From NCBI GenBank assembly GCA_963514095.1, contig OY741267.1, positions 6,540,048 to 6,604,047 of the forward strand: a DNA stretch of 64,000 bases, written 5' to 3'. Below the pieces are notes generated by a model. The model was not told the origin of the DNA. It made no database searches and worked only from the letters and a program-made list of their open reading frames with translations. Position numbers and translations under genes: made by a program. This DNA is from Eutrigla gurnardus (Eukaryota; Chordata; Actinopteri; Perciformes; Triglidae). Of the stretch, positions 1 to 10,132 are shown one piece after another (position 1 is the first letter of the stretch; each line of letters opens with the position of its first letter).

Positions 1-25
1 GGGACCTACTTAAAACATTGACTAC

Positions 26-757
26 ATGACTGAGTCCAACGAGTACTTCACGTCTCCATCGGGAGATGAGGATCTGGAGGAGCAATCTGACGAGGAGATG
101 GACAATATGTATGAAGACCCGCAGAGACAGTCCAAAGGGTATGATCATCTGAACTATAATACATGTGACAACACGGACCATAAAATATATGACAGGGCAA
201 ATGACATAGATCCTGAAAACCATTTCTACAATACCATTAACATTAATTGTGAGTATTATACAGAGAATTAATTCAACAGCCATATAAAAATGGAACATTC
301 CTTATCATTAATACATTTCAACAGTAGAAGCCTATATGGGGGGGGGAGGGGGGTTAGCTCAGGAGGTAGAGCGTTTGGCTGGCAACCGCAAGATTGCCGT
401 GCCTGGTGTCCCTGAGCAAGACACCTCACCCCAATTGCTCCTGACGAGCTGGCTGTCGCCCTGCGTGGTTGACTCCGCCATCGGTGTGTGAATGTGTGAA
501 TGAATGGGTGAATGTCAGTCATTCCTGTTAAGTGCTTTGGAGAAAAGCGCTATATAAATGAGGCCATTTACCTATATAGGAAGCTAGAAAGGATTAAGGA
601 TTACTTGTGTAATTTCAAAAGATTCAATGTAATTGCTGTATCTGAAACATGGCTAAACGAGGATAAAGTAAATGATGTGCAACTGGATGGGTATAAACTG
701 TTTAAAACAAATCGAGTTGGCAAAACGGGAGGTGGGGTTACACTGTCAAAACGTGGA
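26..757 (+). pseudogene. LINE endonuclease-domain fragment split by a SINE
   Basis: An acidic N-terminal stretch (26-271) is followed, after an in-frame stop at 269-271, by text resembling the start of an apurinic-type endonuclease domain of a non-LTR retrotransposon. Frame 2 resumes at 571 after a SINE insertion and contains SETWLNEDK and GGGVTL, typical of the N-terminal half of such endonucleases. Similarity stops near 757. No reverse transcriptase follows. The clade was not identified. It is a fossil with at least one stop and a 3' truncation. Confidence 0.6.
338..570 (+). repeat. tRNA-derived SINE with 7-bp target duplication
   Basis: A tRNA-like head contains the box A word TAGCTCAGGAGG. 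The body is followed by a tail ending in AAAGCGCTATATAAATG. The same element recurs at 23108-23366. CCTATAT at 331-337 is repeated at 571-577, so this is a target-site duplication, and the host LINE reading frame continues on both sides. Confidence 0.75.
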
Positions 758-1480
758 TGAGGAGGGAGGACCCAGATGCAGGACAAGGCTTTTTTTTAAA
801 AGGCTTTATTAAAAAAAAAACTCAAAAGGTGGCAAAACGTACCAAACAAAAGAACGAGGAGAAAAAGACTAACTCTAAAAAACACTACTAACAAAAAGTC
901 ACTACACAGGGAGGAAAACCAGACTACAAACATAAACTGCCGTAAAAAACAACTTAACTTGGATCTTGATGGCTGTGAACATGACGTGACGAGAGACGTA
1001 GGACGAACTGGCACAAGACAAGGGGAGACGCAGACTTTTCTTCCGCTCGTCTCCTTCACGTCCGGCTTCCTCCAACAGGTCGAACTCTCACCCCGACTTC
1101 TGATTGGTTCTTACCCAATCCACACACATTACGTAAATTTAAACTAACATGTTTAAATGCATGCAAGCATTATTGAAACACATTTCCAGACTTTAGAGAA
1201 CACGTCTAACAGTAATTAAAACAAAATAAAAATACCAAACGGATATAGTGAAATACCCAGAATTCCCATAGGGCTACAATAAGAATTTCATTGCTCAGTG
1301 CGAACTATGTTTCTAATATGTGTGACAATACAAATGTTGAAGCTTGAATTTTGTATTCCTTTAAAATCCATGAATTATGACGGGTGGTTTATTACATCTG
1401 AAGTGGTGTTCTGGAACGGGAACGTCTATACAGTATTCAACAGAGTTCAATACACAAACCATCAACACTCCCTCCATTTA
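758..1480. other. non-coding stretch, possible antisense LTR remnant
   Basis: No gene is supported. An AATAAA on the minus strand near 803-808, close to an abrupt sequence change at about 748, would fit the 3' end of an antisense LTR, but no matching second terminus was found. Confidence 0.25.
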
Positions 1481-1482
1481 AC

Positions 1483-1537
1483 ATGCTGTCACTTCATCAT
1501 TGTGTGTTTTCTCTACTGTTTCTTTACATTCTAAGAG
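1483..1537 (+). pseudogene. orphan V-segment leader exon
   Basis: The 55 bp start with ATG, encode a hydrophobic leader (MLSLHHCVFSLLFLYILR plus one base) and end at a GT donor. The preceding text (TTCAACAGAGTTCAA, then CATCAACA) matches the bases upstream of family A leaders, and the end CTAAGAG/GT matches the A donor. No V exon follows before the family D leader at 1887, so it is an orphan exon 1. Degenerate copies in which ATG has become AAG lie between A and B genes at 7582, 34579 and 39870. Confidence 0.65.
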
Positions 1538-1886
1538 GTGTGTTTGTTGTTTTTGTATACAAGTCATTTAGAAAGACATTTACAACATGAAATAACAGTT
1601 ATCTCGTCCTTAAGGTGTCATATAGATAGACGGACTTGACAAGGAACTCTTTTGACTCAAACATTTATCATTGTTGATCATTTGGTGGCAGATCAAGTTC
1701 CATCCAGAAAACCGTATTTCTCCAACAGTCTTTGAGACTCATAACAATAATGTCATCATGCTAAATGTGATGTAAATGTAGAGAGTTCCTCGACACATGA
1801 TAAAGAGGAAGGACCAATGATGTGAAGGTTCAGATCCATCAGAGTATCAATGTTCTTCCTCTCTCTCCTCCCCTCTCACTGCAGAC

Positions 1887-2315
1887 ATGAAACACTGGCT
1901 GAGAAACATCCTGATTCTGACTCTCTGGCTAGGTAACTCTTTAAACCTGCTGATTGTTCTCCTTTAATCAACCATCTTTATTGATTCATCTCTTCCTCTG
2001 CATGTTCTCTTCTTCCCCAGAGTGTAAAGGAGAAGACAAAGTGACCCAGCCGACAGGAGATGTCATCGCTACTGAAGGACAGACAGTTACACTGGACTGT
2101 ACATTTGAGACAACTTACACAACTCCAACTTTGTTCTGGTACAAACAAGAAGTCAATAGTTTCCCAAAGATGATACTGCTACGGTTCTCTTCAAAGACAG
2201 CTAATTCTGAAGAGAAAGGCAGATTTGATGCAACAATCAACAAGACATCAGTTCCTCTGAAGATCCAGAAGCTTCAGCTGTCTGACTCTGCTGTGTACTT
2301 CTGTGCTCTGCAGCC
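1887..2315 (+). CDS. TCR alpha/delta V segment, family D (V-D1)
   Basis: Two exons: leader 1887-1932 and V exon 2021-2315, joined through a GT..AG intron of 88 bp. The leader is hydrophobic (MKHWLRNILILTLWL). The V domain has the first disulfide Cys at about residue 42 (VTLDC), the core Trp at about residue 55 (FWYKQ) and DSAVYFC at the end, so all immunoglobulin V landmarks are present and the frame is open. A 23-type RSS follows directly. The product would pair as a membrane T-cell receptor chain after joining to a J segment outside this window. Alpha and delta cannot be told apart here. It is the only family D member in the window. Confidence 0.9.
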
Positions 2316-2353
2316 CACAGTGACAGGAAACACCACAACTCTGTACAAAAACC
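2316..2353 (+). promoter_or_regulatory. 23-type RSS of V-D1
   Basis: Heptamer CACAGTG 2316-2322, 22-bp spacer, nonamer ACAAAAACC 2345-2353. A CTCF-like CCACTAGAGGG follows at 2388-2398. Confidence 0.9.
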
Positions 2354-2589
2354 TTTGGAGCAACAACAACACGATACTGCACAACATCCACTAGAGGGAG
2401 TCACACACTGTCTGTCTATGTGAACCAAACTTCATCACAATTGAGTGTTACAGCAAATACTCTGACATCTAGAAGAGCTCAGATCAAACTTTGGTCAACC
2501 ATTATTTTTGGGCTCTTACATATTCATAACTGACGAAATATGGAACATTTTAATGTAACTATACACTTGAGTAAATACCCAGCATCCCA

Positions 2590-3245
2590 ATACATATGAT
2601 TATCATATGTAATAGTTTGTCACTATATTTACTGTTATATTTAAATCCACTGTTTACTATAAATCTCCATTAACTGTTTTCCATTGATTTTGTCCTTATC
2701 TTTGTAAAAGAAGTTTCTATGATGTTCTGTCAGGATGTGATTCCATCCAACATCAGAGGCTTCCACTAAAGTTGTTCTCTCTGTTTAATCCTTAAACGTT
2801 ACATTACATTCATGTGACTCAGACTTTTAATCAAAGTGATTTACAGTAACTGCCTTCAACCATGTGGATAGAACCTGCTAAAGAGTTTCTGTAGACTTTC
2901 TTCTGTCCTGATGTCAATGGGGAACACGTTGCACCATTGTGGAGCCAGGACGGCTAAAAGTGAAACTGGTTCACACACAGTTTGAACCACAGGAATATAC
3001 TTAAATGAAAACACATAGAATGATCACTGATTGCTGTTTCTTTGAATGTTGACTGTATTCTTCAGTCATTGTCCAATTTCAACAGATCAGACTTCCCCAT
3101 ACATGTGTTTTGTGGACTTGCAGAAGGCTCATGACCTGGTTCCCCATGCAGACCTGTGGAGATACTGTGGGAGTATTCAGGTACCAGGGTTGTTACACTG
3201 TTCACGTAGCTAACGAAAAGTAACGGCCTATCATTCATATATAAC
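2590..3245. repeat. duplicated intergenic block
   Basis: This non-coding block recurs as 11652-11972 plus 13592-13831 (split by a solo LTR), and its first part recurs at 26377-26563 next to the gypsy 5' LTR. The copies are near-identical, so they mark segmental duplication of the V cassette rather than a mobile repeat. The block ends with a small LINE fossil. Confidence 0.75.
3083..3215 (+). pseudogene. Rex3-like reverse transcriptase fragment
   Basis: The translation MCFVDLQKAHDLVPHADLW corresponds to the catalytic-Asp box of the intact Rex3-like element at 57690-57780 (FVDLEKAFDRVPR there). It is short, diverged and flanked by unrelated sequence. The same fossil is duplicated at 13665-13795, so it predates the block duplication. 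Confidence 0.7.
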
Positions 3246-3281
3246 CCACGTAATCCAGATAATCATGAACCAGGACACATA

Positions 3282-3893
3282 AAGTCCACATCAGGAGGTC
3301 AAGGTGCAGAAGTGGGTCCAAACACACAGGACTTTTACCCAGGAGACCACAGTGTGTGTCATGTGTGAAACCAGAGGTCCATGTTGACTTCTTTGTTACA
3401 TAACTTCCATACTTTAGTAACATCAGTTCCATAGTTATTTGAACCCAAACCATGATCTTTGGCTCAACCTCACCAAGTAGTTTTGTTGACTCAGCAAGTT
3501 CTGCACTGCAGGGTCTTGTACAGGTGTACTGGTTGCTCATGTTGCTGGACAATGGTAAGAAAACACAGGGAAATGACAAAATAACCTGTTTAAAATATTA
3601 TACAAACCACTGTATGAGGATATGTTGCCTGAGTAATGAAGCGAGTTACAAGTTATTTTTCAGATTCAAAATGAGCAAAGGCTGATTCTCTGGACACACA
3701 CTGACATTGAACTCAACCAATGAGATGGAGCAGAAATGTTTGAGGAAGTCAAATCTCTTGAGAAAGACTGTGCAGCAGAGAGCCTGTTTAGTTAGTTAAT
3801 TCTACTGCAGAGGAAGAACACTACTCATCTGCTGTCTGTTTGGCTTTAACAACTCCAAAGACATGTTGCTTTACCTCTTTTTACCTTTCTTTG
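3282..3893 (+). pseudogene. V-E relic: 5' flank and truncated leader exon
   Basis: Positions 3282-3862 match the 5' flank of the intact V-E1 gene (32113-32693). The leader ATG is at 3863 and the reading MLLYLFLPFF is kept, but identity with V-E1 stops after 3893, ten bases before the leader's splice donor. The next base belongs to the interior of an IS630-like transposon. The V exon and RSS are absent. A deletion joining leader exon to transposon interior explains the structure. Confidence 0.85.
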
Positions 3894-4010
3894 CACACAG
3901 CTGATTTATGTTGGGTAAAGTCAGACTTAGACTCTATTACATTGGCACTTATATAAAAGGAGGACTTTGAGGAGTGATGTTTTTGGAAACAGAAAAAGAC
4001 AAACACTGTA

Positions 4011-5753
4011 ATGGCTGGACGGGGAAGAGTAAGTGCAAGGGACCCAGGGAGAAGAGCAGGAGCAGTGAGAGGAGCAGTGAGAGGAGCAGGAGCAGTGAGA
4101 GGAGCAGTGAGAGGAGCAGGAGCAGTGAGAGGAGCAGTGAGAGGCGCAGTGAGAGGAGCAGGAGCAGTGAGAGGAGCAGTGAGAGGAGCAGTGAGAGGAG
4201 CAGGAGCAGTGAGAGGAGCAGTGAGAGGAGCAGGAGCAGTGAGAGGAGCAGTGAGAGGAGCAGTGAGAGGAGCAGGAGCAGTGAGAGGAGCAGTGAGAGG
4301 AGCAGGAGCAGTGAGAGGAGCAGGAGCAGTGAGAGGAGCAGTGAGAGGAGCAGGAGCAGTGAGAGGAGCAGTGAGAGGAGCAGTGAGAGGAGCAGGGTAG
4401 AGGTGTAAGAATGCGTGGTGCTGGTATTCCAAGGCCTGCAAGAACAGCAGTCAGTGATGGAATTCGTGCCACTATCATTGACCATGTAATCAACCACGGT
4501 CTTTCACTAAGACAGGCTGGTGAAAGAGTGCAGCCCAATTTGAGGCGTTCAACGGTTGCCGCCATTATACGCATCTTTCAACAAACCAACAGGTAAGTAT
4601 TGCATTTTACATGGATTGTTTTTTATTCTCACTTGATAGTCAATAAGGCCATACAGTAATGCATATGTTGATTTTTTTTGTCCCTCTACAGAATGCAACG
4701 TCTTCCTCCCTCTGGGGAAATAGGAAAACTCCTCAATAATGATCAAGAGCTTGCCATTGTAGAAATGGTTGTTGCAAATAATGCAATAAAACTGTATGAA
4801 ATTCAAACTACAATTGTGGAGGACCATGAGATATTTGACAATATCAATAGCATCAGCCTCACAACCATTACGTGGACATTGGCCAAACACAGAGTGCGGA
4901 TGAAGCAGCTCTACACTGTTCCCTTTGAGAGGAACCGTGAGAGAGTCAAGGAGCTACGACGACAATATGTCCAGGTATAGTTTATATTCAATTCAATGTC
5001 TATAAGCTTTGCACTTTGCAAGTAGGTAACCTACACAGTAATAGGTTACAGTACAGTATGGTATACAGTAATGACATGATTTACATAAACTTTGTTTCAG
5101 AGAGTTATGGAATTGGAGGCCGACCAGTCCCCTCATGAATCATATACATAGATGAGGCTGGATTCAACCTGGCCAAAAGGCGTCGACGTGGACGAAATGT
5201 CATTGGAAAAAGGGCCACAGTTGATGTGCCAGGACAGAGAGGGGCAAACATTACCATGTGTGCAGCAATTGCAAAAGCAGGATTACTCCTTCACAGATGT
5301 CAGCTTGGACCCTACAATACCGAGCACCTCCTTGCCTTTCTCAATGATCTCCACCAGCGCCTGGTTCCACAGCAGGATCAGGAGGGTGAAAACATAAGGA
5401 CCTTTGTAATCACCTGGAACAATGTGGCTTTCCATCATTCACAAGCAATAACAACATGGTTTGAAGTCCACCCAAGACTGGTACGTCTCTTCCTTCCACC
5501 CTATTCACCTTTCCTCAACCCCATAGAGGAGTTCTCTTCTGCATGGAGGTGGAAGGTGTATGAACATCAGCCACATGACCAGATGTCCCTCCTTGAAGCC
5601 ATGGATGCTGGCTGCAGGGACATCACAGTTGATGATTGCCAAGGATGGATCCGACATACCAAGCGGTTTTATCCCAGGTGCATCGCCTTGGATAATATCA
5701 GATGTGATGTTGATGAAAACATGTGGTCTAACCCTGAAGAGCGCAGAGATTAG
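4011..5753 (+). pseudogene. IS630-like DDE transposase, three exons, inactivated
   Basis: Exon 1 begins with ATG at 4011, encodes a Gly/Ala/Val/Arg repeat, then (from 4411, in a shifted frame) a helix-turn-helix region with SLRQAGERVQPN, and ends at 4592/GT. Exon 2 is 4692-4974 and exon 3 starts at 5101, each with canonical GT..AG borders. Exon 3 holds the first catalytic Asp (YIDEAGFN) and PYSPFLNPIEEF with the last acidic residue. Damage: a frameshift before 4411, a frameshift and stop near 5149, and Asn where the second catalytic Asp is expected (TWNNVAFHH). Other fish carry related proteins with similar N-terminal repeats. This copy cannot encode an active enzyme. Confidence 0.8.
4050..4397 (+). 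repeat. 12/18-bp minisatellite in the transposase N terminus
   Basis: Tandem units AGGAGCAGTGAG (12 bp) alternate with an 18-bp version containing an extra AGGAGC. Units are multiples of three, so copy changes keep the frame, encoding GAVR and GAGAVR repeats. All six frames are open through it, which creates several long spurious ORFs. Confidence 0.95.
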
Positions 5754-6372
5754 ATACAGTCATTTTGTGTTTTTTGCTGTTTGTTTTTGTTGTTGTTCAG
5801 AATGCTCTTGTGTGTTTCATGGATATTTTGTTCACTGTAAACAATACTGTAAAACTGTTTCTGTTCTATGTAAACAGTATTTCTACTGTACCTCCTGCAG
5901 TAAACAGTAAAGGAAAATAAACTGGTTTGCGTTTTACTGGAATGCTTTTGAATGTGAACATTACATGTAGACATACAGTTCCCAACCAAGACATTTAGTG
6001 TAAAAACGGTAGATTGCACGTTTTACATGCAAATACCTGTAAAACTGAAACATAAAAGTCCATGCAGGTTTTGTAATGTCAACAAAGGCCAGTATTTTGA
6101 AACCTGGTGTACTTTGATTGACTGCATGTACCTTGTGAAGTGAAAACAAGTGTTATTCTTTGACAGAATAATTTCATTTTGAGTCAGATTTCCAGTGTTT
6201 TGGTAAAGTTAGTGTGTGCAGAGAAAGATGTGTTCTATTTTGAAATAAAGAGTTAGTATATATTTAACAAAATGTGTTTTTGAGAAGAAAATGATCCATT
6301 TGGCCAACTGTGTTTTGTAGGAGTGAGTCTGTGTTAAGAGTTTAGAAAAAGTATCTGAAGTATGGGGAAGCA

Positions 6373-6398
6373 CTTGTTAGCGACTGAAAAAAACTGTA
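6373..6398 (-). repeat. 3' terminal inverted repeat of the IS630-like element
   Basis: The reverse complement begins TACAGTTTTTTTCAGTCGCT and matches the left terminus of the second copy at 35605-35629 except for one substitution and one T in the homopolymer. Confidence 0.85.
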
Positions 6399-6919
6399 AT
6401 GCACCAGTCACTTTACATTTACTCGTTTGTAGGGATTGATTCAATCAATGCAGAATTACTATCTTGTTTCACATCTAATTATTAAAACAATACTTCACAT
6501 TGAGGAGCAGCAGGTTTAGGTTTTCTGGGGAAAATATTTAACACTGAGCTTTTCTGTCATCATCAGCTGATTTAATTTGTATCATCACAACATCATTTTG
6601 CCTCGACTCTAAGATATAAAGTAGGTCTTTCTGGTGTTTGTGGACCGTTAAATGGTGATCCATCATCACAAGTAACATTTTGTAAGTTCTGTTATAAATA
6701 CCAGACAAATAAACACCTCCCACCTCCAGCTGGTACAACATGCTGCTACTAGTCTGTTAACCAGGAGGAAGAGTAACTGAGAGAAGTGAGAATACAGATC
6801 TAAGAGGAGATGAGAGATTCAGGGAGGAGCTAAGATGTTACTGAACTATAGAAGAGAGAGGAACTTCTAGATTCAACAGAGTTCAACACCAAAAACCATC
6901 AACATTACCTTCATTCAAC
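6399..6919 (+). promoter_or_regulatory. conserved 5' flank of family A V genes
   Basis: About 500 bp shared by A1, A4 and A6, with shorter matches at A2, A3 and A5. The last 170 bp before the ATG (from about GTCTGTTAACCAGGAGG) are kept in all six A genes and probably contain the germline promoter. A TATAAATA word lies in the longer copies. No promoter element was proven. Confidence 0.5.
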
Positions 6920-7348
6920 ATGATGTCATCAGACTGTTTACTTTCCCTCCTGTTCATTTCCATTCTAAGAGGTAAGATTCTATGTGAAATAGTTCAATTC
7001 CAATATTATTTGAATGTGATCCATTAACTGAGTCTTTTGAGTTTTCTCTCCTTTAGGTGTCAGCTGTGAAGAACTCAGTCCAGCCAAGAATGAAGAGTCC
7101 AGTTTAGAAGACAGCACTGTTACTCTGTCCTACAAATACTCCAAACTGTCACCTGGTGATTATTTCTTCTGGTATCGACAATATCCAGGAAAACCACCAG
7201 AGTTCATCATCTCCCATTTAGAAACAGGACGAATATTAAAGAGTCAAAAACCTGAACTGAAGATTAAAGTGGATCAAAACCAAATCAACATGAGCATCTC
7301 GTCTGCTGCAGTGACAGACTCTGCTGTGTACTACTGTGCTGTGAGGCC
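6920..7348 (+). CDS. TCR alpha/delta V segment, family A copy 1 (V-A1)
   Basis: Leader exon 6920-6971 (MMSSDCLLSLLFISILR), 85-bp intron, V exon 7057-7348. The domain has the core Trp (FFWYRQYPGK, about residue 56) and TDSAVYYCAV at the end, with no stop or frameshift. The first disulfide Cys is replaced by Tyr at about residue 43 (VTLSYKYSK). A Cys at residue 21 lies at the expected signal-peptide border. The RSS follows directly. It heads the cassette A1-B1-C1 and lies just downstream of the IS630-like element. Confidence 0.9.
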
Positions 7349-7386
7349 CACAGTGACAGGAAACACCAAAACTCTGTACAAAAACC
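7349..7386 (+). promoter_or_regulatory. 23-type RSS of V-A1
   Basis: Heptamer CACAGTG 7349-7355, 22-bp spacer, nonamer ACAAAAACC 7378-7386. CTCF-like CCACTAGAGGG at 7420-7430. Confidence 0.9.
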
Positions 7387-7581
7387 TTCAGAGCAAAGAC
7401 AAACAATACTGGACAACATCCACTAGAGGGAGTCACACACTGTTACACTGCAATAGTATGTGATGATAGTATATAGTCCAGATAGTTTTCACTCATGAGA
7501 CACCGTTGTGATGAAGGCCTTTAGAAATGATACTACTTTGACATATGATACTAATAAACCATCAACACTACCTTATTTAAC

Positions 7582-7636
7582 AAGCTGTCACTGCACCATT
7601 GTGGGTTTCTCTACTGTTTCTTTACATTCAAACACG
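7582..7636 (+). pseudogene. degenerate orphan leader exon
   Basis: Matches the orphan leader at 1483-1537 (CTGTCACT, TTTCTCTACTGTTTCTTTACATTC) but the ATG has become AAG and the exon end is altered. It lies between A1 and B1. Confidence 0.6.
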
Positions 7637-7715
7637 TATGTTAGAACATGTGAGGCCCACACTGACGAGCTCCTGGAAGCCTTTTCCCCACACTGTTGTA
7701 GTGAACCTTTGACCT

Positions 7716-7730
7716 CCACTAGAGGGCAGC
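7716..7730 (+). promoter_or_regulatory. CTCF-like site upstream of V-B1
   Basis: CCACTAGAGGGCAGC fits the vertebrate CTCF consensus at every core position. It is about 140 bp before the B1 start codon and is conserved at B2 and B3. Confidence 0.6.
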
Positions 7731-7871
7731 ATTATGAAGTAGGCGGTGCACTTCTTCTGCACGGTGTTCAACCATTCAGTCAATAAGAAGTGCTGCTGTG
7801 AAGAAGAGAACAATTGTGTGAATGTTGAACATCAGCTACTTTCTCCTGTTGATTTAAACCTTGTTGTAGAG

Positions 7872-8399
7872 ATGGAACGTTGGCTGTGGATTATTCTTGC
7901 TGCTCTGTTCTTTGGTAAGATATTAACAACAACATGTTTGATATTTCCTAAAGATTTACATCAAGTGGAGTTCAGAGCAGGACTCTCTGAACAGTTGGGC
8001 TGATTCTGTCCACAGAGTAACACTGTACAGTTGACATTTCCACTCCTCCTGTCAGCCTCATGAACAATGTTAATGGCTTCATTTTCTCTCCTTTTCCAGG
8101 ACTGATAGCTGGAGACACAATCTATCCTGTAGAAGATGAAGTCAATAAAAGAGAGGGAGAATCTGTCTCACTCAGATGTAACTATGAGACAACATCAGAA
8201 ATGGTTCGGCTTTCCTGGTACAGACATCATTCTGACCTCCAGGCACCTCAGTTTATACTCTGGAAAGGAGCAAGAAGTGAAACAGGCAAACGTATTCCTG
8301 ATAATCGATATACATCTGAAACATCGAGAGAGTCAACTAAACTGACCATAAATAATCTAACCCTGGCAGACACAGCTCTCTACTACTGTGCTGTAGAAA
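7872..8399 (+). CDS. TCR alpha/delta V segment, family B copy 1 (V-B1)
   Basis: Leader exon 7872-7914 (MERWLWIILAALFF), 185-bp intron, V exon 8100-8399. First Cys at about residue 41 (VSLRC), core Trp at about residue 54 (LSWYRHH) and ADTALYYCAVE at the end. The frame is open. Unlike families A, C, D and E, its 3' end, RSS spacer and downstream flank are distinct. The gene is complete and should be able to rearrange. Confidence 0.9.
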
Positions 8400-8438
8400 C
8401 ACAGTGATACAAAGTGTGGAAGAGGCTGTACAAAAAGC
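8400..8438 (+). promoter_or_regulatory. 23-type RSS of V-B1
   Basis: Heptamer CACAGTG 8400-8406, 23-bp spacer, nonamer ACAAAAAGC 8430-8438, one base from the other families' nonamer. No CCACTAGAGGG follows it. Confidence 0.9.
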
Positions 8439-8739
8439 TGAACTCAGATATCTGACTACTCTTCAAAGAGGAGGGAAGTGGTATTGAAACCCCAGCTTCA
8501 TATCAGATATCAGACTCTGATCATTCCTGTTTCATCAGAGTCACTGTGGTTACAGCTGCTCATGAAACACTGTAGGAGGATTCACATGAGCACCGAATCC
8601 ACATCAGTGCCAAACCACCTGTATGATGGTTCAAACACAAGACTATTTTACAGACTAAATGGTTCAGTTTGAATAACAAACATGTTAGGAAGAGTCGTGC
8701 ATCAAGTTCAGGTGTGTAGTCTGCTCAGTTGTCCCAAGA

Positions 8740-9370
8740 AAGGTTATTCCAGGGTGCTGGAAAGGAGGCTCTGATCCAGGATCAGACCTCAGATACAGGA
8801 GGAGATATTCATATTCTGTCTTGGCCGTGGATCAGTGGATCAGCTCTTTACCCTTGCTGGTCTGTTGGAGCGGCCATGGGAGTTTTCCCATCCAGTGTGC
8901 ATGTGTTTTGTGGACTTGGAGTAGGCTTAGGACCGTGTTCCGGTGGGAGTCCTGTGGGGGGTACTACAGGAATATGGGGTACCGGGGTCGTTGCTATGAG
9001 CCATGCGGTCCTTGAATAACCAAAGTGAGACTTGTGTCCGTATACTTGTCAAAAGGTCAAAGACATTCCCAGTGTGTGTTGGCCTCCGCCAGGGTTGTCA
9101 CTTGTTATAGAAGCTGTTTGGGATCTTCATAGACAGGATCTCAAGGCCCAGCCGGGGGAAGGGGTGTGTCGGTGATGTGGTTCTGTTGGCTCCTTCAGAA
9201 CGTGACCTTAAGGAAGCTCTGAGGTGGTTTGCAGCTCAGTGTGAATGAGTCAGTGCCTCCAAGTCTAGGACCATGGTTCTCTGCAGGAGAACTGTGGAGT
9301 CACTATGTGAGTCACTGCCCCAAGTAAGGGAGCTCAAGTATCTCAGGCTGTTTTGCACAAGTGAAGATCG
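8740..9370 (+). pseudogene. Rex3-like reverse transcriptase fossil
   Basis: Matches about 57530-58215 of the intact Rex3-like element, from TCCAGGGTGCTGGA through ATGTGTTTTGTGGACTTGGA to the AAGTATCT region, with many small indels and stops. A near-identical copy sits at 42150-42795 in the other B-C interval, so the insertion is older than the cassette duplication. Confidence 0.8.
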
Positions 9371-9519
9371 AGGACCGGGGGCCATTTCCAACTGGGAAAA
9401 GGCCCCCGGGTAGGCTTCAATGAACTTATACAGGTTTGACCCCCACAACACTTAGAATCTCTGTACAGTTTGCTGTTTGGACTTTTCTGCAGATTCCTCC
9501 TTCAGTCTGACCTTCTAGA

Positions 9520-9553
9520 ATGATGATGTTGATGATGATGATGATGATGATGA
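9520..9553 (+). repeat. (GAT)n microsatellite upstream of V-C1
   Basis: Imperfect GAT repeat. Longer homologous tracts precede C2 (42943-42997) and C3 (60011-60046). Confidence 0.85.
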
Positions 9554-9699
9554 AGAAGACTGCAGCATCTCCATCATTTCTGAAGCTTCCATCAGCCTGA
9601 ATGCAAACAGACTCCAGCAGGAGGAGGAGCTAAGGCTTCATGTAGAAACTGAAGAGCTGCTGTGTTCTCTCTATTGTTCCTTCAGAACTAGTGAAGATA

Positions 9700-10132
9700 A
9701 TGCAGCTCTTTTTAGTTTGGATGATGATGTTCACTTTTCATACTGGTAAGTCAACTTTAACAAGAGAAGTTGAATGTTGTCATGAACCTTTTAATACCAT
9801 TAAACTCAGTTTAAAGAAATACAAATGTGATGATGAATGATATCTTTGTTCTTTTCAGGATCCTCTGAGGATTTAGTGAAACCGTTGAAAGATGTAATGC
9901 TGGCTTTGGAGGGAGACGATGTGACTCTCTCCTGCAACTATACAGGCTCTGTAGATAACCTCTACTGGTATCAACAGAAGTCCAGTTCATCTCCACAGCT
10001 TCTCATCAGGGAATATTCAGAGGAAGTTCCAAGGTTGTCTTTAATACAAAACAAACCATCTAAAGAGTTTCATCTGGGCATCTCGTCTGCTGCAGTGACA
10101 GACTCTGCTGTGTACTACTGTGCTGTGAGGCC
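9700..10132 (+). CDS. TCR alpha/delta V segment, family C copy 1 (V-C1)
   Basis: Leader exon 9700-9745 (MQLFLVWMMMFTFHT), 113-bp intron, V exon 9859-10132. First Cys at about residue 41 (VTLSCNY), Trp at about residue 52 (LYWYQQK), TDSAVYYCAV at the end, open frame. The last 60 bp of the exon and the RSS are almost identical to family A although the rest of the domain is unrelated in sequence. Confidence 0.9.

Larger units (their letters stand above)
3894..6398 (+). mobile_element. IS630-like (IS630-Tc1-mariner) DNA transposon, 5' truncated
   Basis: The element carries an intron-containing transposase pseudogene (4011-5753), about 600 bp of 3' non-coding sequence and a 3' terminal repeat at 6373-6398. 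Its left end is missing: the first bases match position about 35975 inside a second copy (35605-37053), whose intact left terminus is the reverse complement of 6373-6398. The right border coincides with a paralogous unoccupied sequence, ATGCACCAGTC, at 33408 and 43732. IS630-type elements target TA, and the repeat ends in TA. Confidence 0.8.

Noticed and set aside
4050..4397. CRISPR-like array
   Set aside because: The units are contiguous tandem 12/18-mers with no unique spacers, inside eukaryotic transposon coding sequence.
3881..4574. Several long ORFs on both strands with Ser/Arg, Leu/Ser, Cys/Ser/His or Ala/Pro/Leu/Thr repeats
   Set aside because: They are frame shadows of the 12/18-bp minisatellite. 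Only the Gly/Ala/Val/Arg frame joins the transposase context.
8060..8100. In-frame ATG upstream of the B1 V exon as the gene start
   Set aside because: The ATG lies in the intron. The leader exon at 7872 with a GT donor and the AG at 8098-8099 give the normal V-gene structure.
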